Shown: positions 1-7,111 of the stretch, in pieces | Position numbering within the stretch: the stretch's first letter is position 1 | Layout of the letters: each line of letters opens with the position of its first letter | Source: Chrysochromulina parva | Taxonomy: Eukaryota; Haptophyta; Prymnesiales; Chrysochromulinaceae | DNA length: 13,152 bases | Assembly (NCBI GenBank): GCA_002887195.1 | Contig: PJAB01001635.1 | Location: forward strand, 1 to 13,152 | Reading direction: 5' to 3' | Notes under the pieces: model-generated | What the model was told of the DNA's origin: nothing | Seen by the model: the letters and a program-made list of their open reading frames with translations, nothing else | Database searches by the model: none | Program-made: the position numbers and the translations under genes

Positions 1-1683
1 CCGCCGCCTCCGCCTCCGCCTCCGCCACCACCACCACCGCCACCACCGCCCGAATCGCCGCCTCCTTCACTGCCGCCCTCGCCGCCAGACACTGCCCGTG
101 ACGCAGCTGCCCGTGACAACAGCGACGTCGAGCTACCGCCCCAACCGCCCCAACCGCCGCCGCCTGATGACGCCCCGCCAGAGGAAAAGGCTGTTGAGCC
201 ACTGCCCCGGCCCGCCTCGCCGCCGCCGCCGCGGCCGATCATCTCGGGTACCCCGAGATCGCTCATCTCGGGTACCCCGAGATCGCTCATCTCGGGTACC
301 CCGAGGCGCGTGGTGCAGTCTACGCGACCGCCAAGCAGCCTATCTGGTGCGGACCTTGCCCCCCCGCGCCACACCCATGAGCTCGCGATTGAGACGCGCG
401 GCCCGAAGAGCAGACGGCGCGAGGCGTGGGCCAACCTGCTACGCGTGCATGCACTCGTCATGACGCTCCTTGAGGACTTCAGCGGCCTCGAGATAGTGCC
501 GATGGTGGGCTGCCCGGGCTGCCTCACGCCGGCTCAGCGAGCGCGCCGCGCGAGCCTGGGACTCGCGCCAACGCAATGGCAGCTGAGCGTCCTTGGTTTT
601 CGTGCGCAAAAGTGCGAGATATGCGGCGAGCAATTCGAGGTTCACAGCATCACCGTGGAGGAGGCGCCCGCACCGGCGCCCCTCGATCTCTCCCTTGCCT
701 CTGTAGCACCGTCTGAGCTCCCACCGGAGCGCAAGTTTATTGCCAATAAGCTGCGACTCGGCAAGCCCCTCGAGGCATACCGCGGCCTTGGCTCGCTGCT
801 CGGGCTCGCATCCGAAGAGGAGCTCCGCTCGCTCTGTACCGCGGGCGTGGCGGCGATTGGGGAGGAAGTGCTCACGATGGCGCTCGACTCGGCGCTGGAC
901 GAGTGGGGATGGTCGGCCGCGGATTGGCTGCGCTACGTGCGCGAGGAGCGTGCGGGGATGCCGAGCAAGCCGCGCGCCGCAGGCGCCCCGCCGCTCGACG
1001 AAGGCAACGAGGGGAAAACTCTCGACGACTTCGTGACACACCCCCTCGCGGTGGCGGCCAAGCTTGGGCATACGCATGTGCTCGCCCTTCGTCTGTTCTC
1101 GACCTCGCTGCATGCGCGCCTCAACAGGCCTTGGTTCGTGGGGTGCTCACGCGAGGCGCCTCACCCGTACCCGGTGCTCGTCGCGACACTCCTCGACGCG
1201 TGGGGCCGGCTGCGGGCCGCGGCGGCGGAGAAGCCGACGCTCTTTACCAAATTTGGTGCGCTCGGCGTGCCGGAGACCGACGGCTCGCGCCCATGCCTCT
1301 ACTGCGTCTTCGCATCAGGGGAGGATGTGGCCGAGTACAAACAGCGCGGCTGCCTCGAGATGGGATTTCTCACCGCCTCCAAGTACAAAGCTACCGCCGA
1401 GCGGCACGCGTACAAGATCAGCCGGACCGACTCGTACCTGCTCGAACGGCCCTCGCTCCTCAAGTTGCGCACCGACCACATCGTCGACATCTCCTTCTTC
1501 TCCGTCACCCCGCAAGAGGGCGAGTGCCTGCTCCCGCCGTGCACGTACCTCGACCTCAAATCCGAAGTGACGGTCAATGGCTCCGTGGGAGCGCGCGAGG
1601 TTTCCTTCCGCGTCGTCGAAGCCGTGCCTAACCTTATCGATAGCTTGCCCAAGCATGAGCCGACCACCGCCACCACGAAGTGA
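1..1683 (+). CDS. ADP-ribosyltransferase-like protein with proline-rich and Cys4 segments, 5'-partial
   Basis: The frame is open from the first base to the TGA at 1681-1683 (560 codons), so the gene starts beyond the left edge; the first ATG in frame is at 460. Order seen: polyproline (codons 1-17) and further Pro-rich sequence to about codon 80; three copies of an ISGTPRSL-type repeat (80-103); two CxxC pairs (C171/C174 and C205/C208), a possible zinc ribbon; then a helical stretch. From about codon 340 the text resembles a protist mono-ADP-ribosyltransferase family: a VLALRLFST segment, a PHPYP segment followed by a helix, a strand at LYCVF, and ISFFSVTPQEGECLLPP. The last carries the paired acidic ExE (E506, E508) in the ARTT-loop position. 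The residue matching the first Arg of the R-S-E triad is Cys435 and the Ser motif reads FLTAS, so activity is doubtful. Family assignment is from memory of conserved motifs. It may be a degenerate or non-catalytic member. It converges on DRC2. Confidence 0.55.
   Translation, partial: PPPPPPPPPPPPPPPPPESPPPSLPPSPPDTARDAAARDNSDVELPPQPPQPPPPDDAPPEEKAVEPLPRPASPPPPRPIISGTPRSLISGTPRSLISGTPRRVVQSTRPPSSLSGADLAPPRHTHELAIETRGPKSRRREAWANLLRVHALVMTLLEDFSGLEIVPMVGCPGCLTPAQRARRASLGLAPTQWQLSVLGFRAQKCEICGEQFEVHSITVEEAPAPAPLDLSLASVAPSELPPERKFIANKLRLGKPLEAYRGLGSLLGLASEEELRSLCTAGVAAIGEEVLTMALDSALDEWGWSAADWLRYVREERAGMPSKPRAAGAPPLDEGNEGKTLDDFVTHPLAVAAKLGHTHVLALRLFSTSLHARLNRPWFVGCSREAPHPYPVLVATLLDAWGRLRAAAAEKPTLFTKFGALGVPETDGSRPCLYCVFASGEDVAEYKQRGCLEMGFLTASKYKATAERHAYKISRTDSYLLERPSLLKLRTDHIVDISFFSVTPQEGECLLPPCTYLDLKSEVTVNGSVGAREVSFRVVEAVPNLIDSLPKHEPTTATTK
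243..305 (+). repeat. Three tandem copies of a 24-bp unit containing a short inverted repeat
   Basis: The 15-mer CTCGGGTACCCCGAG starts at 243, 267 and 291, separated by the identical spacer ATCGCTCAT. Each 15-mer is an inverted repeat (CTCGGG, TAC, CCCGAG). The 24-bp period keeps the surrounding frame open and encodes the repeated peptide ISGTPRSL. The copies are identical, which suggests recent expansion or homogenisation. Confidence 0.9.
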
Positions 1684-2181
1684 TGCGTGCGTCCGTGACT
1701 CGTGCAGTGCCATGGTGCGAGGGGAGTCGCCGTTGCTCGCTGCCGGTGCCTCCTGTAGCGCCCCCACCCCTCCGGCAAGGTGCTACCTGGCCAGCTATTT
1801 ACGATCCTCGCCGACGGCCTCTGAGCGCGCGAGATGACGCTAGCTGTGTTTGCCGAAGCATGTTGCCGTGCACCTCCAAAGCTCGACCGGCTTAACCCCG
1901 GGTTACAAGCGGGCGATAGAGGATATTCAGAGATATCCGGATAGGATTTGTTGCATGGCGTTCCGTTGGCGCCGCCAGAGCGCAGAGCCAGAGACACGCG
2001 ATACAGTCAACAGTGTAAACGAGTAACGAGTTGTAACGAGCCGTAGCCCGTACGTACCGTAGTTGCATCGTGTAGTCGAGATTATACGTCATGGAGTAGT
2101 CCTACGTCGGGGTATGCCGGAAAGCGGGAGAGAGATTATACCAGAACAAGCTCGGCTAGTAAGACCCCGCGATACCAATTT

Positions 2182-2197
2182 GGGGGGGGCGGGGGGG
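2182..2197 (+). repeat. G-run (8 G, C, 7 G)
   Basis: Eight G, one C and seven G in a row, followed by a GC-rich stretch to about 2215. Such a tract could form a quadruplex, or be a homopolymer prone to sequencing error. It abuts the sharp switch to AT-rich sequence. Confidence 0.85.
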
Positions 2198-2227
2198 CGC
2201 CCGCGCGCTCCAGTGGCCCCCGTGCCC

Positions 2228-2313
2228 TGAATTCTGAATAAGTGAATTCTAAATTTTTAACAACGATAAAATATACTACTTTTAAAGTTCATTGCTTTCA
2301 TTCAAAAGTCTCC
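2228..2313. other. AT-rich patch, likely 3' UTR / 3'-end signal of DRC2
   Basis: This stretch is strongly AT-rich against a very GC-rich background and lies about 110-200 bp beyond the DRC2 stop on the minus strand. It begins with two copies of TGAATTCT (2228-2235 and 2243-2250). A role in 3'-end formation for DRC2 is inferred from position and composition only; no canonical AATAAA was identified. Confidence 0.35.
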
Positions 2314-2424
2314 ACGGCGTCGCCACCCTGTGGCCACTCTCTGGCGAAGGCCTCGGGGCGTGCTAAAGAGTCCGCTCCACTGTGAGGGTGATGCGCGCAG
2401 TGATGCGTCGGCGGCATGGCCGCC

Positions 2425-3975
2425 TCAGATGGTCGACCCCTGGTGGCCCTGCGCGAGCTGCGAGAGCATCACCGCGTGCGAACCCTCAACGATGGTGTGG
2501 GCGACGGGCGCGCGGTGTTGCGAGGGCATGACGATGTTGGTCTTGTGGTTGACGACCAGCAGCGGGTTGGGGTTGTTGATCACGTCCTCGTTGACCGAGA
2601 TACCATCGAGATACTGCTTGAGGATGGAGCGCAGGTCGCCATTTTGTGTCGCGAGCCGGTTGCGCTCGCGCTCGATGGCCATCACGTCCAGCAGTACCTT
2701 GTTGTACCGCTTGAAAAAGTTGTCGAGATACCTCCACTCGTCAATGGGATGGCCGTCCTTGGAGGCGGCGGCGCTCGACTGGAGCGACTTGCGCACCTCG
2801 GCCGCCTCGCTCGCCGCACGCTCCTCCTCCTCGACGGACGATTCGTAAAATTGGAGCACCTTCTCGCGCTCGGTCTCGAGCTTGCGCGTGAGCTCGGCGA
2901 GCTTGAGGATATGCTCGGCGCGCTCCTTGCGCTCGGTGAGGGTGGTGATCGCCGCCTGCGAGTTGATCGTGAGCTCCTGCAGCCGCGCCGCCTCGCGCTC
3001 GCGGAACCGGTTCATGCGCGCCTTGAGCTCCTGAAAGTGCCTGGCGATCGCGTCCCGCTCGCCCTTCATGGCTGCGTTGCGCGCCTCACACTTGGCTCCA
3101 TTGGTGGCGAGCTTCTGCTTCCAGTGGGCGATCTGGTCCTGCAGCCGCTGCAGCTTGCGCATCTGCGTCTCGATCGTGCGCGCCGACTGCTGGTCGCGGA
3201 TCGTCAGGCTCTTAAAGTCCTGCGTGCGCTGCTCGGTCGTCGACATGTAGTTGGAGTGCGCCGAGTCGAAATGGCGTTCGAGCTCCTCGATCAGACCCTC
3301 AAGTGTGAAGCGCAGCACGTTGTACTCCTCCGAGTTGCGGTTCTTGATCTCCTCGCGCGTCGACTCGAACTCCTGCCGCGCGTCGTTCTCCTGCTCCGTA
3401 AAGTCCATCTCCATCTGGGCGAGGATGTCGAGCATCTCCTTCTTGTGCGTCGCATGGCTCCTGTCCATCTCGTACCGCTCGGAGCCAAACTCGTCGCGGA
3501 GCTCTTGCAAGTCCCTCTCGAACTCGAACTCAATGCCGCGCAGCCGCGAGTTGTGCAGGTCGATCAGTTTGTCCACGATCAGCAGGTGCGCACGGAGCGC
3601 CATCTGATACTGCTCCTCGGAGTCCTCGAGGTCGCGGTCAAGCACCTGGATGAGCGCGTCCTTGCGGTCGACCTCGCGCTCGTGCTGCTGCGAGATGATC
3701 TCAATCTCCTTGCGCAGGTCCTCGACCTTCACCAGCCGCATCAGCTTACGCCACTGCGTCAGGATCTTGAGCCGGTTGATGCGCGAGTACTTCTCCTCGG
3801 ACTCCTGCCGATTCTTGAGCTCGTTCCGGCGGCCATCCTCTTTGGCGCGGTTCGCCTCCTCCTCCTTCATGCGCTCGATCTCGAAGCGCAGCTGCCGCTC
3901 CTGTGCCGTTTCGGGTCCCTTCTTCCCGTCGACGACCTTGGAGCCTCCCTTCATCGCTTTCTTGATCTTTGCCAT
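2425..3975 (-). CDS. DRC2: Dynein regulatory complex subunit 2 (DRC2/CCDC65-like)
   Basis: A 516-residue protein in one exon, close to the roughly 480 residues of animal DRC2. DRC2 pairs with DRC1 to form the base of the nexin-dynein regulatory complex, which links neighbouring outer doublets in motile axonemes. The start is ATG at 3975 (MAKIKKAMKGG), chosen because the basic Lys-rich N-terminus matches the family and the 27 upstream in-frame residues are low complexity. Almost the whole chain is charged heptad-like coiled coil (about 25-400). Family landmarks: TQWRKLMRLVKVEDLRKEIE (about 73-92), the DSEEQYQMALRAH segment (118-130), EHILKLAELTRKLETE (354-369), FFKRYNKVLLD (420-430) and the C-terminal KQYLDGISVNEDV...NPLLVVN block (453-476), which is the most diagnostic. 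The gene is tail-to-tail with the ADP-ribosyltransferase-like gene and downstream of the FXR-like gene on the same strand, 543 bp away, so it probably has its own promoter. Confidence 0.93.
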   Translation of the reverse strand: MAKIKKAMKGGSKVVDGKKGPETAQERQLRFEIERMKEEEANRAKEDGRRNELKNRQESEEKYSRINRLKILTQWRKLMRLVKVEDLRKEIEIISQQHEREVDRKDALIQVLDRDLEDSEEQYQMALRAHLLIVDKLIDLHNSRLRGIEFEFERDLQELRDEFGSERYEMDRSHATHKKEMLDILAQMEMDFTEQENDARQEFESTREEIKNRNSEEYNVLRFTLEGLIEELERHFDSAHSNYMSTTEQRTQDFKSLTIRDQQSARTIETQMRKLQRLQDQIAHWKQKLATNGAKCEARNAAMKGERDAIARHFQELKARMNRFREREAARLQELTINSQAAITTLTERKERAEHILKLAELTRKLETEREKVLQFYESSVEEEERAASEAAEVRKSLQSSAAASKDGHPIDEWRYLDNFFKRYNKVLLDVMAIERERNRLATQNGDLRSILKQYLDGISVNEDVINNPNPLLVVNHKTNIVMPSQHRAPVAHTIVEGSHAVMLSQLAQGHQGSTI

Positions 3976-4518
3976 CGCGCCCGCCTTGTGTGGAGCCGGA
4001 GCGACGAGGTTGGAGGGCGGCCGAGCCGCAGGCTGCGGAGCGCGAGAGGAGCACACGCGTCAGCAGTGTTGCGAGTGGCAGGCGCCGGCCACTCTCTCCG
4101 GGCGGGCGCGCCCCGCGTGCTGAGGAGGAGGATGGGCGCAACGACGTGCGAGCCGAGCGCCCGCATGGCCGTGTACCTTTCGAGCTTGGAACTGAGCGAC
4201 GAAGAGTCCTGCCGTAACGACGCGTGCTCTCGCGCGGCCCTGTTTACGTTCACGTTAATTGGCCAACGCTGCAAGACCTCCAAGACGCACGCCCACCGCA
4301 GGTCCCGTGGAGACACACCGTGGAGGGCGCAGACTATATGCGACGTTTTCTTTGCAGCTCGCAGTTGGCTCAGACACAGATGCACAGACAGACAGATATC
4401 CATCAAATATTGAAATCGAGCACGGCGGTCGCCCCGTCGCCCGGGACTCCCCACAGTGCCCATGCATGTCGGTGCCTCGCCACGCACGCTCCATCGGCGC
4501 GACCGCCGGCGTGCACAC
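3976..4518 (-). promoter_or_regulatory. DRC2 upstream region / FXR-like 3' flank
   Basis: This 543-bp gap should contain the DRC2 promoter and 5' UTR and, nearer 4518, the FXR-like 3' UTR. On the minus strand a CCAAT sequence falls within 4256-4266, about 285 bp upstream of the DRC2 ATG. A CAGA-type short repeat lies at 4371-4399. I saw no clear TATA box and no obvious RFX-type X-box. No gene is supported. Confidence 0.4.
4371..4399 (+). repeat. Imperfect CAGA microsatellite
   Basis: CAGACACAGATGCACAGACA followed by GACAGAT, a degenerate run of CAGA units in the space between the FXR-like and DRC2 genes. Confidence 0.7.
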
Positions 4519-6327
4519 TCACGCCGCACTTTGTACGCCGCCGCCGCCACCGCCGCCGCCGCCGCCCTTACCCTTGCCGCGTCCTCGGCCGCCCTCGCCG
4601 CCGCCGCCGCCGCCGCCACCGCCGCCGCCCTTGCCGCGCCCCTTGCCATCGCGCTGCGGCAACGCGTCCATCAGGCTGGCGTCGGCAACCGCCTTGGCGC
4701 TCTCCTCCATGGGCGTCGCCTCCTTGGCCTCGCCACCGCCGCCGCCGCCCTTCGCGCGGCCCTTGCCGCCGCCCTCGCGTGGCGTCGGCGCCGACGCTGG
4801 CGCGTCGCCCGCGGCGCCATCGGCAGCGGCGCCTCCGCCCTTGCCACCGCCCTTACCGTTGCCCTTGCCGCTGCCCTCGCGCGACGTCAGCTTCGGGCCG
4901 CCGGGAGCCCGGCCCAGGGACGCCTCCGTCGATTCCGTCGGCGGTTTGGCGCTCAGCGGCGGCGCGCCAAGCGGTGGCGAGATGACCCCATCGCCCATGC
5001 GGCCGCCCATGCGGCCGCCCTTGCCGCCGCCCTTGCCGTTGCCCTTGCTGCCGCCGCCGCCGCCCTCCCTGCTACCCTCGCCCTTGCCACCGCCGTATGG
5101 GGGCCGCCCGCCGCCCTTGCCGCCGCCCTCGCCCTTGCCGCCATAGCCCTTGCCGCCGCGGGGTCCGGTGATCTCGAGAGCAAGGACCTCCTGTCGCAGT
5201 CGCTTCTCTTCGTCCTCCTCCTTCTGGTACTCCTCGAAGTAGTCGAGGTGCGTGGTCATGTAGAGGCTCGCGGCGGCCACCGAGCGAGCGGTGCCCACAA
5301 TGATGACTGACGGCTGGCGCCCGTTGCCACCCTTGTCCACGTTGATGCGCGTGATCTTCGTCTTTTCCTGCATCTCCTTGAAGTTGCGACCGGCCTTGCC
5401 GATGAGCCACCCCACCTGCTCGTCGCGCACATCCATCCGCTCGGTCACGTACTCGAGCAGCTCGCGCGCCTTTTCGACGCTCTCCTGCGTCGGCCCAATC
5501 ACCACGATCTTCGGCCCGTGCTGGTCCACCTCGACCACGTCGACACCGCTCACGCGCCTCGCTTCGGCTATGTTCTTGCCATTCTTGCCGACGACGAGGC
5601 CAATGAGCTCCTTCTCCACGGGGAACTCAATGCGCACGCCCGTATCGCGCTTCGCCTTCTCGCTCTCGAGCTTGGAGGCGAGCAGCTCGCGGCCCGAGTG
5701 CATGCGCGACATCTCCTCGTGATGCTTCATGTGCAGCTCAATCAGCATCTTGCCCGTGAAAATCGACTGGGCGGTGCCAATCAACTTGAGCTGCGGCGAC
5801 TTCTTGTCCACGTGGATCGCGAGCAGCTGCGCCTTCTCGCGCACCGACAAAATGAGGGCCTCATTGGCGACGAAGTACGCGTGCACTTTCGTGTCCGACA
5901 ACGACACCGTCTGCTTCGTGTACAGCGGGCCCATACCCCGGTTGGCGCTCGGCGTGGCCGGCCGGATCTTCTCCTCCTCGCAGGCCTCGTCGGGGAAGGA
6001 ACCGCATAGAAAGTGCACCTTAAAGTACGGGCCCTTCTTCTGAAGGATCTTGGCCTCCCACCATGCGGGCTTCTCGTTGCTGCCCTCGTCGGCGTAGCTC
6101 ACCTCGACGAGCTGGCCCTCCTCGAGCACGGTCTGGCCGGTCGTCGTCGGCGGCACCTCGCGCACCACGGTCCAGTCGAACCACTTGACCGGCCCGGGCT
6201 GCTTGCCGTCCGCACTGTCGAACTGCACGAGTACTGAGGTCTTGTCCACGTCTATGAGTTTGCCCTGGAAGTAGGCCCGCTGCGTGGCGTCGTAGACCTC
6301 GACGAGGCCGTTCTTATCCGCAGACAT
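4519..6327 (-). CDS. FMR1: FMRP/FXR-like RNA-binding protein (Tudor-Tudor-KH0-KH1-KH2, Gly/Lys-rich tail)
   Basis: A 602-residue protein in one exon. ATG at 6327 (MSADKNGLVEVYD) is chosen because the Tudor domain begins at once, as in animal FMRP, and the -3 base is a purine. Order: Tudor/Agenet 1 (about 7-56), Tudor/Agenet 2 (68-122, with a WWEAK motif like the WWLAK of FMRP), KH0-like region (135-222, with MLIELHMK like MLIDMHFR), KH1 (228-297, GKNG loop 247-250), KH2 (298-366, GKAG loop 310-313), a short charged helix (364-384) and a low-complexity tail (387-602). In KH1, ELIGLVVGKNG parallels DLMGLAIGTHG of FMRP; in KH2, QVGWLIGKAG keeps the Ile and Gly positions needed for RNA binding. 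FMRP relatives bind mRNAs and ribosomes and regulate translation; that role is inferred here. The tail is rich in GKGGGK with few RGG motifs. It is divergent from the P5A gene across 784 bp. The symbol indicates family, not proven orthology. Confidence 0.88.
   Translation of the reverse strand: MSADKNGLVEVYDATQRAYFQGKLIDVDKTSVLVQFDSADGKQPGPVKWFDWTVVREVPPTTTGQTVLEEGQLVEVSYADEGSNEKPAWWEAKILQKKGPYFKVHFLCGSFPDEACEEEKIRPATPSANRGMGPLYTKQTVSLSDTKVHAYFVANEALILSVREKAQLLAIHVDKKSPQLKLIGTAQSIFTGKMLIELHMKHHEEMSRMHSGRELLASKLESEKAKRDTGVRIEFPVEKELIGLVVGKNGKNIAEARRVSGVDVVEVDQHGPKIVVIGPTQESVEKARELLEYVTERMDVRDEQVGWLIGKAGRNFKEMQEKTKITRINVDKGGNGRQPSVIIVGTARSVAAASLYMTTHLDYFEEYQKEEDEEKRLRQEVLALEITGPRGGKGYGGKGEGGGKGGGRPPYGGGKGEGSREGGGGGSKGNGKGGGKGGRMGGRMGDGVISPPLGAPPLSAKPPTESTEASLGRAPGGPKLTSREGSGKGNGKGGGKGGGAAADGAAGDAPASAPTPREGGGKGRAKGGGGGGEAKEATPMEESAKAVADASLMDALPQRDGKGRGKGGGGGGGGGGGEGGRGRGKGKGGGGGGGGGGVQSAA
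4522..5169 (-). repeat. Low-complexity Gly/Lys-rich C-terminal coding region of the FXR-like gene
   Basis: GCC/CCG-type runs on the plus strand encode poly-Gly tracts interspersed with GKGGGK, RGRGKGKG and an acidic/hydrophobic spacer (MEESAKAVADASLMDALPQ). A segment of the form SREG...KGNGKGGGKGG occurs twice, which indicates internal duplication. The frame stays open across the repeats, supporting a real coding tail, but the exact number of Gly codons is open to assembly error. Confidence 0.75.
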
Positions 6328-6553
6328 TGCGGCTGCGCAGGCAGCAGGTGGCAGGCGCGCGCGCAGAACTGTGAGGCACGGGCAGGGCAGGGACGGCGTT
6401 GCGCGCAGCCATGCGCATGAGTCTACTTTGATTCCCGCGGTGATGATGTGGCAACCCAACAAGTTCGGCATGTTCGAGGGGGGCCGCGCTGCCTGGTTCC
6501 CCAACCGAAGTGCCCCCCCCCCCTCCGGGAGGGGCCGCCCCCCCCTGAGGTCT

Positions 6554-6620
6554 TCCACATATTTTGTAACCATCACACGGAAGCAGAAGCACCCACAGGA
6601 CACTTACCAAGTTACCATGG
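6554..6620 (-). repeat. Left arm of a long imperfect inverted repeat
   Basis: Read on the minus strand from 6620 this begins CCATGGTAAC and contains GTAAGTGTCCTGTGG and GCTTCCGTGTG. It matches 6901-6971 on the plus strand at roughly four bases in five by eye, with a perfect 15-base and a perfect 11-base block. The two arms are separated by about 280 bp. Confidence 0.75.
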
Positions 6621-6672
6621 CATTTGACGTCCCATACCCCCGATGAGCCCACTCAAACCTTGCCACTTCCTA

Positions 6673-6693
6673 GCAAGCAAAGACCTTGCTTGC
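6673..6693. repeat. Perfect 8-bp stem hairpin
   Basis: GCAAGCAA (6673-6680), loop AGACC, then TTGCTTGC (6686-6693). It lies between the arms of the longer inverted repeat. Its function is unknown. Confidence 0.8.
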
Positions 6694-6877
6694 GAGCTAT
6701 TGCCACTTAGAAACCATTTGCCTTGATGGGTACCCGTAGAAGGTTTCGCGGCTCATTCGCCACGTGCGCCCGTCAAGGGGCGCCCGTAGCAGCGCTCCCT
6801 TCGTTTGGATCCATACACTCTTGGAGCTTGCTTGGGGTAGCACCTGACGAGCAAACATCTCGTCTTCCCACAGCCCG

Positions 6878-6947
6878 CGGAAGCAGAAGTGCGTCCACAG
6901 CCATGGTAAGTGCATGTAAGTGTCCTGTGGACGCTTGTCCGCTTCCG
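6878..6947. repeat. Imperfect palindrome with 23-bp arms
   Basis: The arm at 6878-6900 (CGGAAGCAGAAG...GTCCACAG) pairs with 6925-6947 at 19 of 23 positions, including a perfect 10-bp stretch (6891-6900 with 6925-6934). The loop is 24 bp. The first arm is also a direct relative of 6578-6598 in the left arm of the longer inverted repeat, so the same motif occurs at least three times here. Confidence 0.8.
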
Positions 6948-6971
6948 TGTGGTGAATACAAATTGTGTGGA
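6901..6971 (+). repeat. Right arm of the long imperfect inverted repeat
   Basis: Starts CCATGGTAAG and contains GTAAGTGTCCTGTGG (6915-6929) and GCTTCCGTGTG (6941-6951). These blocks recur in inverted orientation at 6554-6620. Inverted copies around a short unique core suggest the remains of a foldback or MITE-like element, but no target-site duplication was established. Confidence 0.75.
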
Positions 6972-7111
6972 CACTTAGGCCTCGTGTTTAGGGGCCAAGG
7001 CATGCTTGCTTGCTTGCATAGGGGCCAGGGGTAGCACACATTCAGGATCCCCTCTGTCAGCTAAGTTCGCCGAAACGTCGCCCGATTCCGCAACCTGACC
7101 TCGCGACGCCC

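Larger units (their letters stand above)
1684..2424. other. Intergenic region between convergent 3' ends
   Basis: No convincing gene is seen here. It should hold the 3' untranslated regions of the ADP-ribosyltransferase-like gene (plus) and DRC2 (minus). Visible structure: a small hairpin GGATAT/ATATCC at 1921-1938, three TAACGAG-like copies near 2020-2040, a G-rich run at 2182-2197 and an AT-rich patch at about 2228-2313. No tRNA-like or other RNA gene was recognised. Confidence 0.6.
6328..7111. promoter_or_regulatory. Divergent upstream region of the FXR-like and P5A ATPase genes
   Basis: The two genes point away from each other, so this 784 bp should hold both promoters and 5' UTRs. No TATA box or other core element is certain. 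It is unusually structured: an 11-C run (6513-6523) next to the hairpin CCCCTCC-G-GGAGGGG (6520-6534), a related set of direct and inverted repeats (6554-6971), a perfect 8-bp hairpin (6673-6693) and CTTG/GCTT repeats at 7003-7018. No coding gene is supported inside it. Confidence 0.5.

Noticed and set aside
1..50. CCG/CCA repeats at the left edge as a possible CRISPR or satellite array
   Set aside because: They read in frame as a polyproline tract of the adjacent gene and have no spacer structure.
310..1683. A 457-codon version of the left-edge gene starting at GTG 310
   Set aside because: The same frame is open from base 1, and a GTG start is unlikely in a eukaryotic nuclear gene; the gene is best treated as 5'-partial.
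1684..2424. tRNA or other structural RNA in the intergenic regions
   Set aside because: I looked for T-loop and B-box-like sequences and cloverleaf pairing and found none that fit; only short hairpins are visible.
3976..4056. An upstream in-frame ATG at 4056 for DRC2
   Set aside because: It adds 27 Pro/Ala-rich residues not found in the family; the ATG at 3975 gives the usual Lys-rich N-terminus and has a good initiation context.
2416..4413. A 665-codon open frame antisense to DRC2 and its upstream region
   Set aside because: It mirrors the DRC2 gene on the opposite strand. The translation is Leu/Val/Arg-rich with no recognisable domain, as expected for the complement of a GC-rich coiled-coil gene, and DRC2 itself is unmistakable.
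6328..6603. An upstream in-frame extension of 92 codons for the FXR-like protein (ATG at 6603)
   Set aside because: The extension crosses a homopolymer run and one arm of the repeat cluster and has no domain; the Tudor domain begins immediately after the ATG at 6327, as in FMRP.
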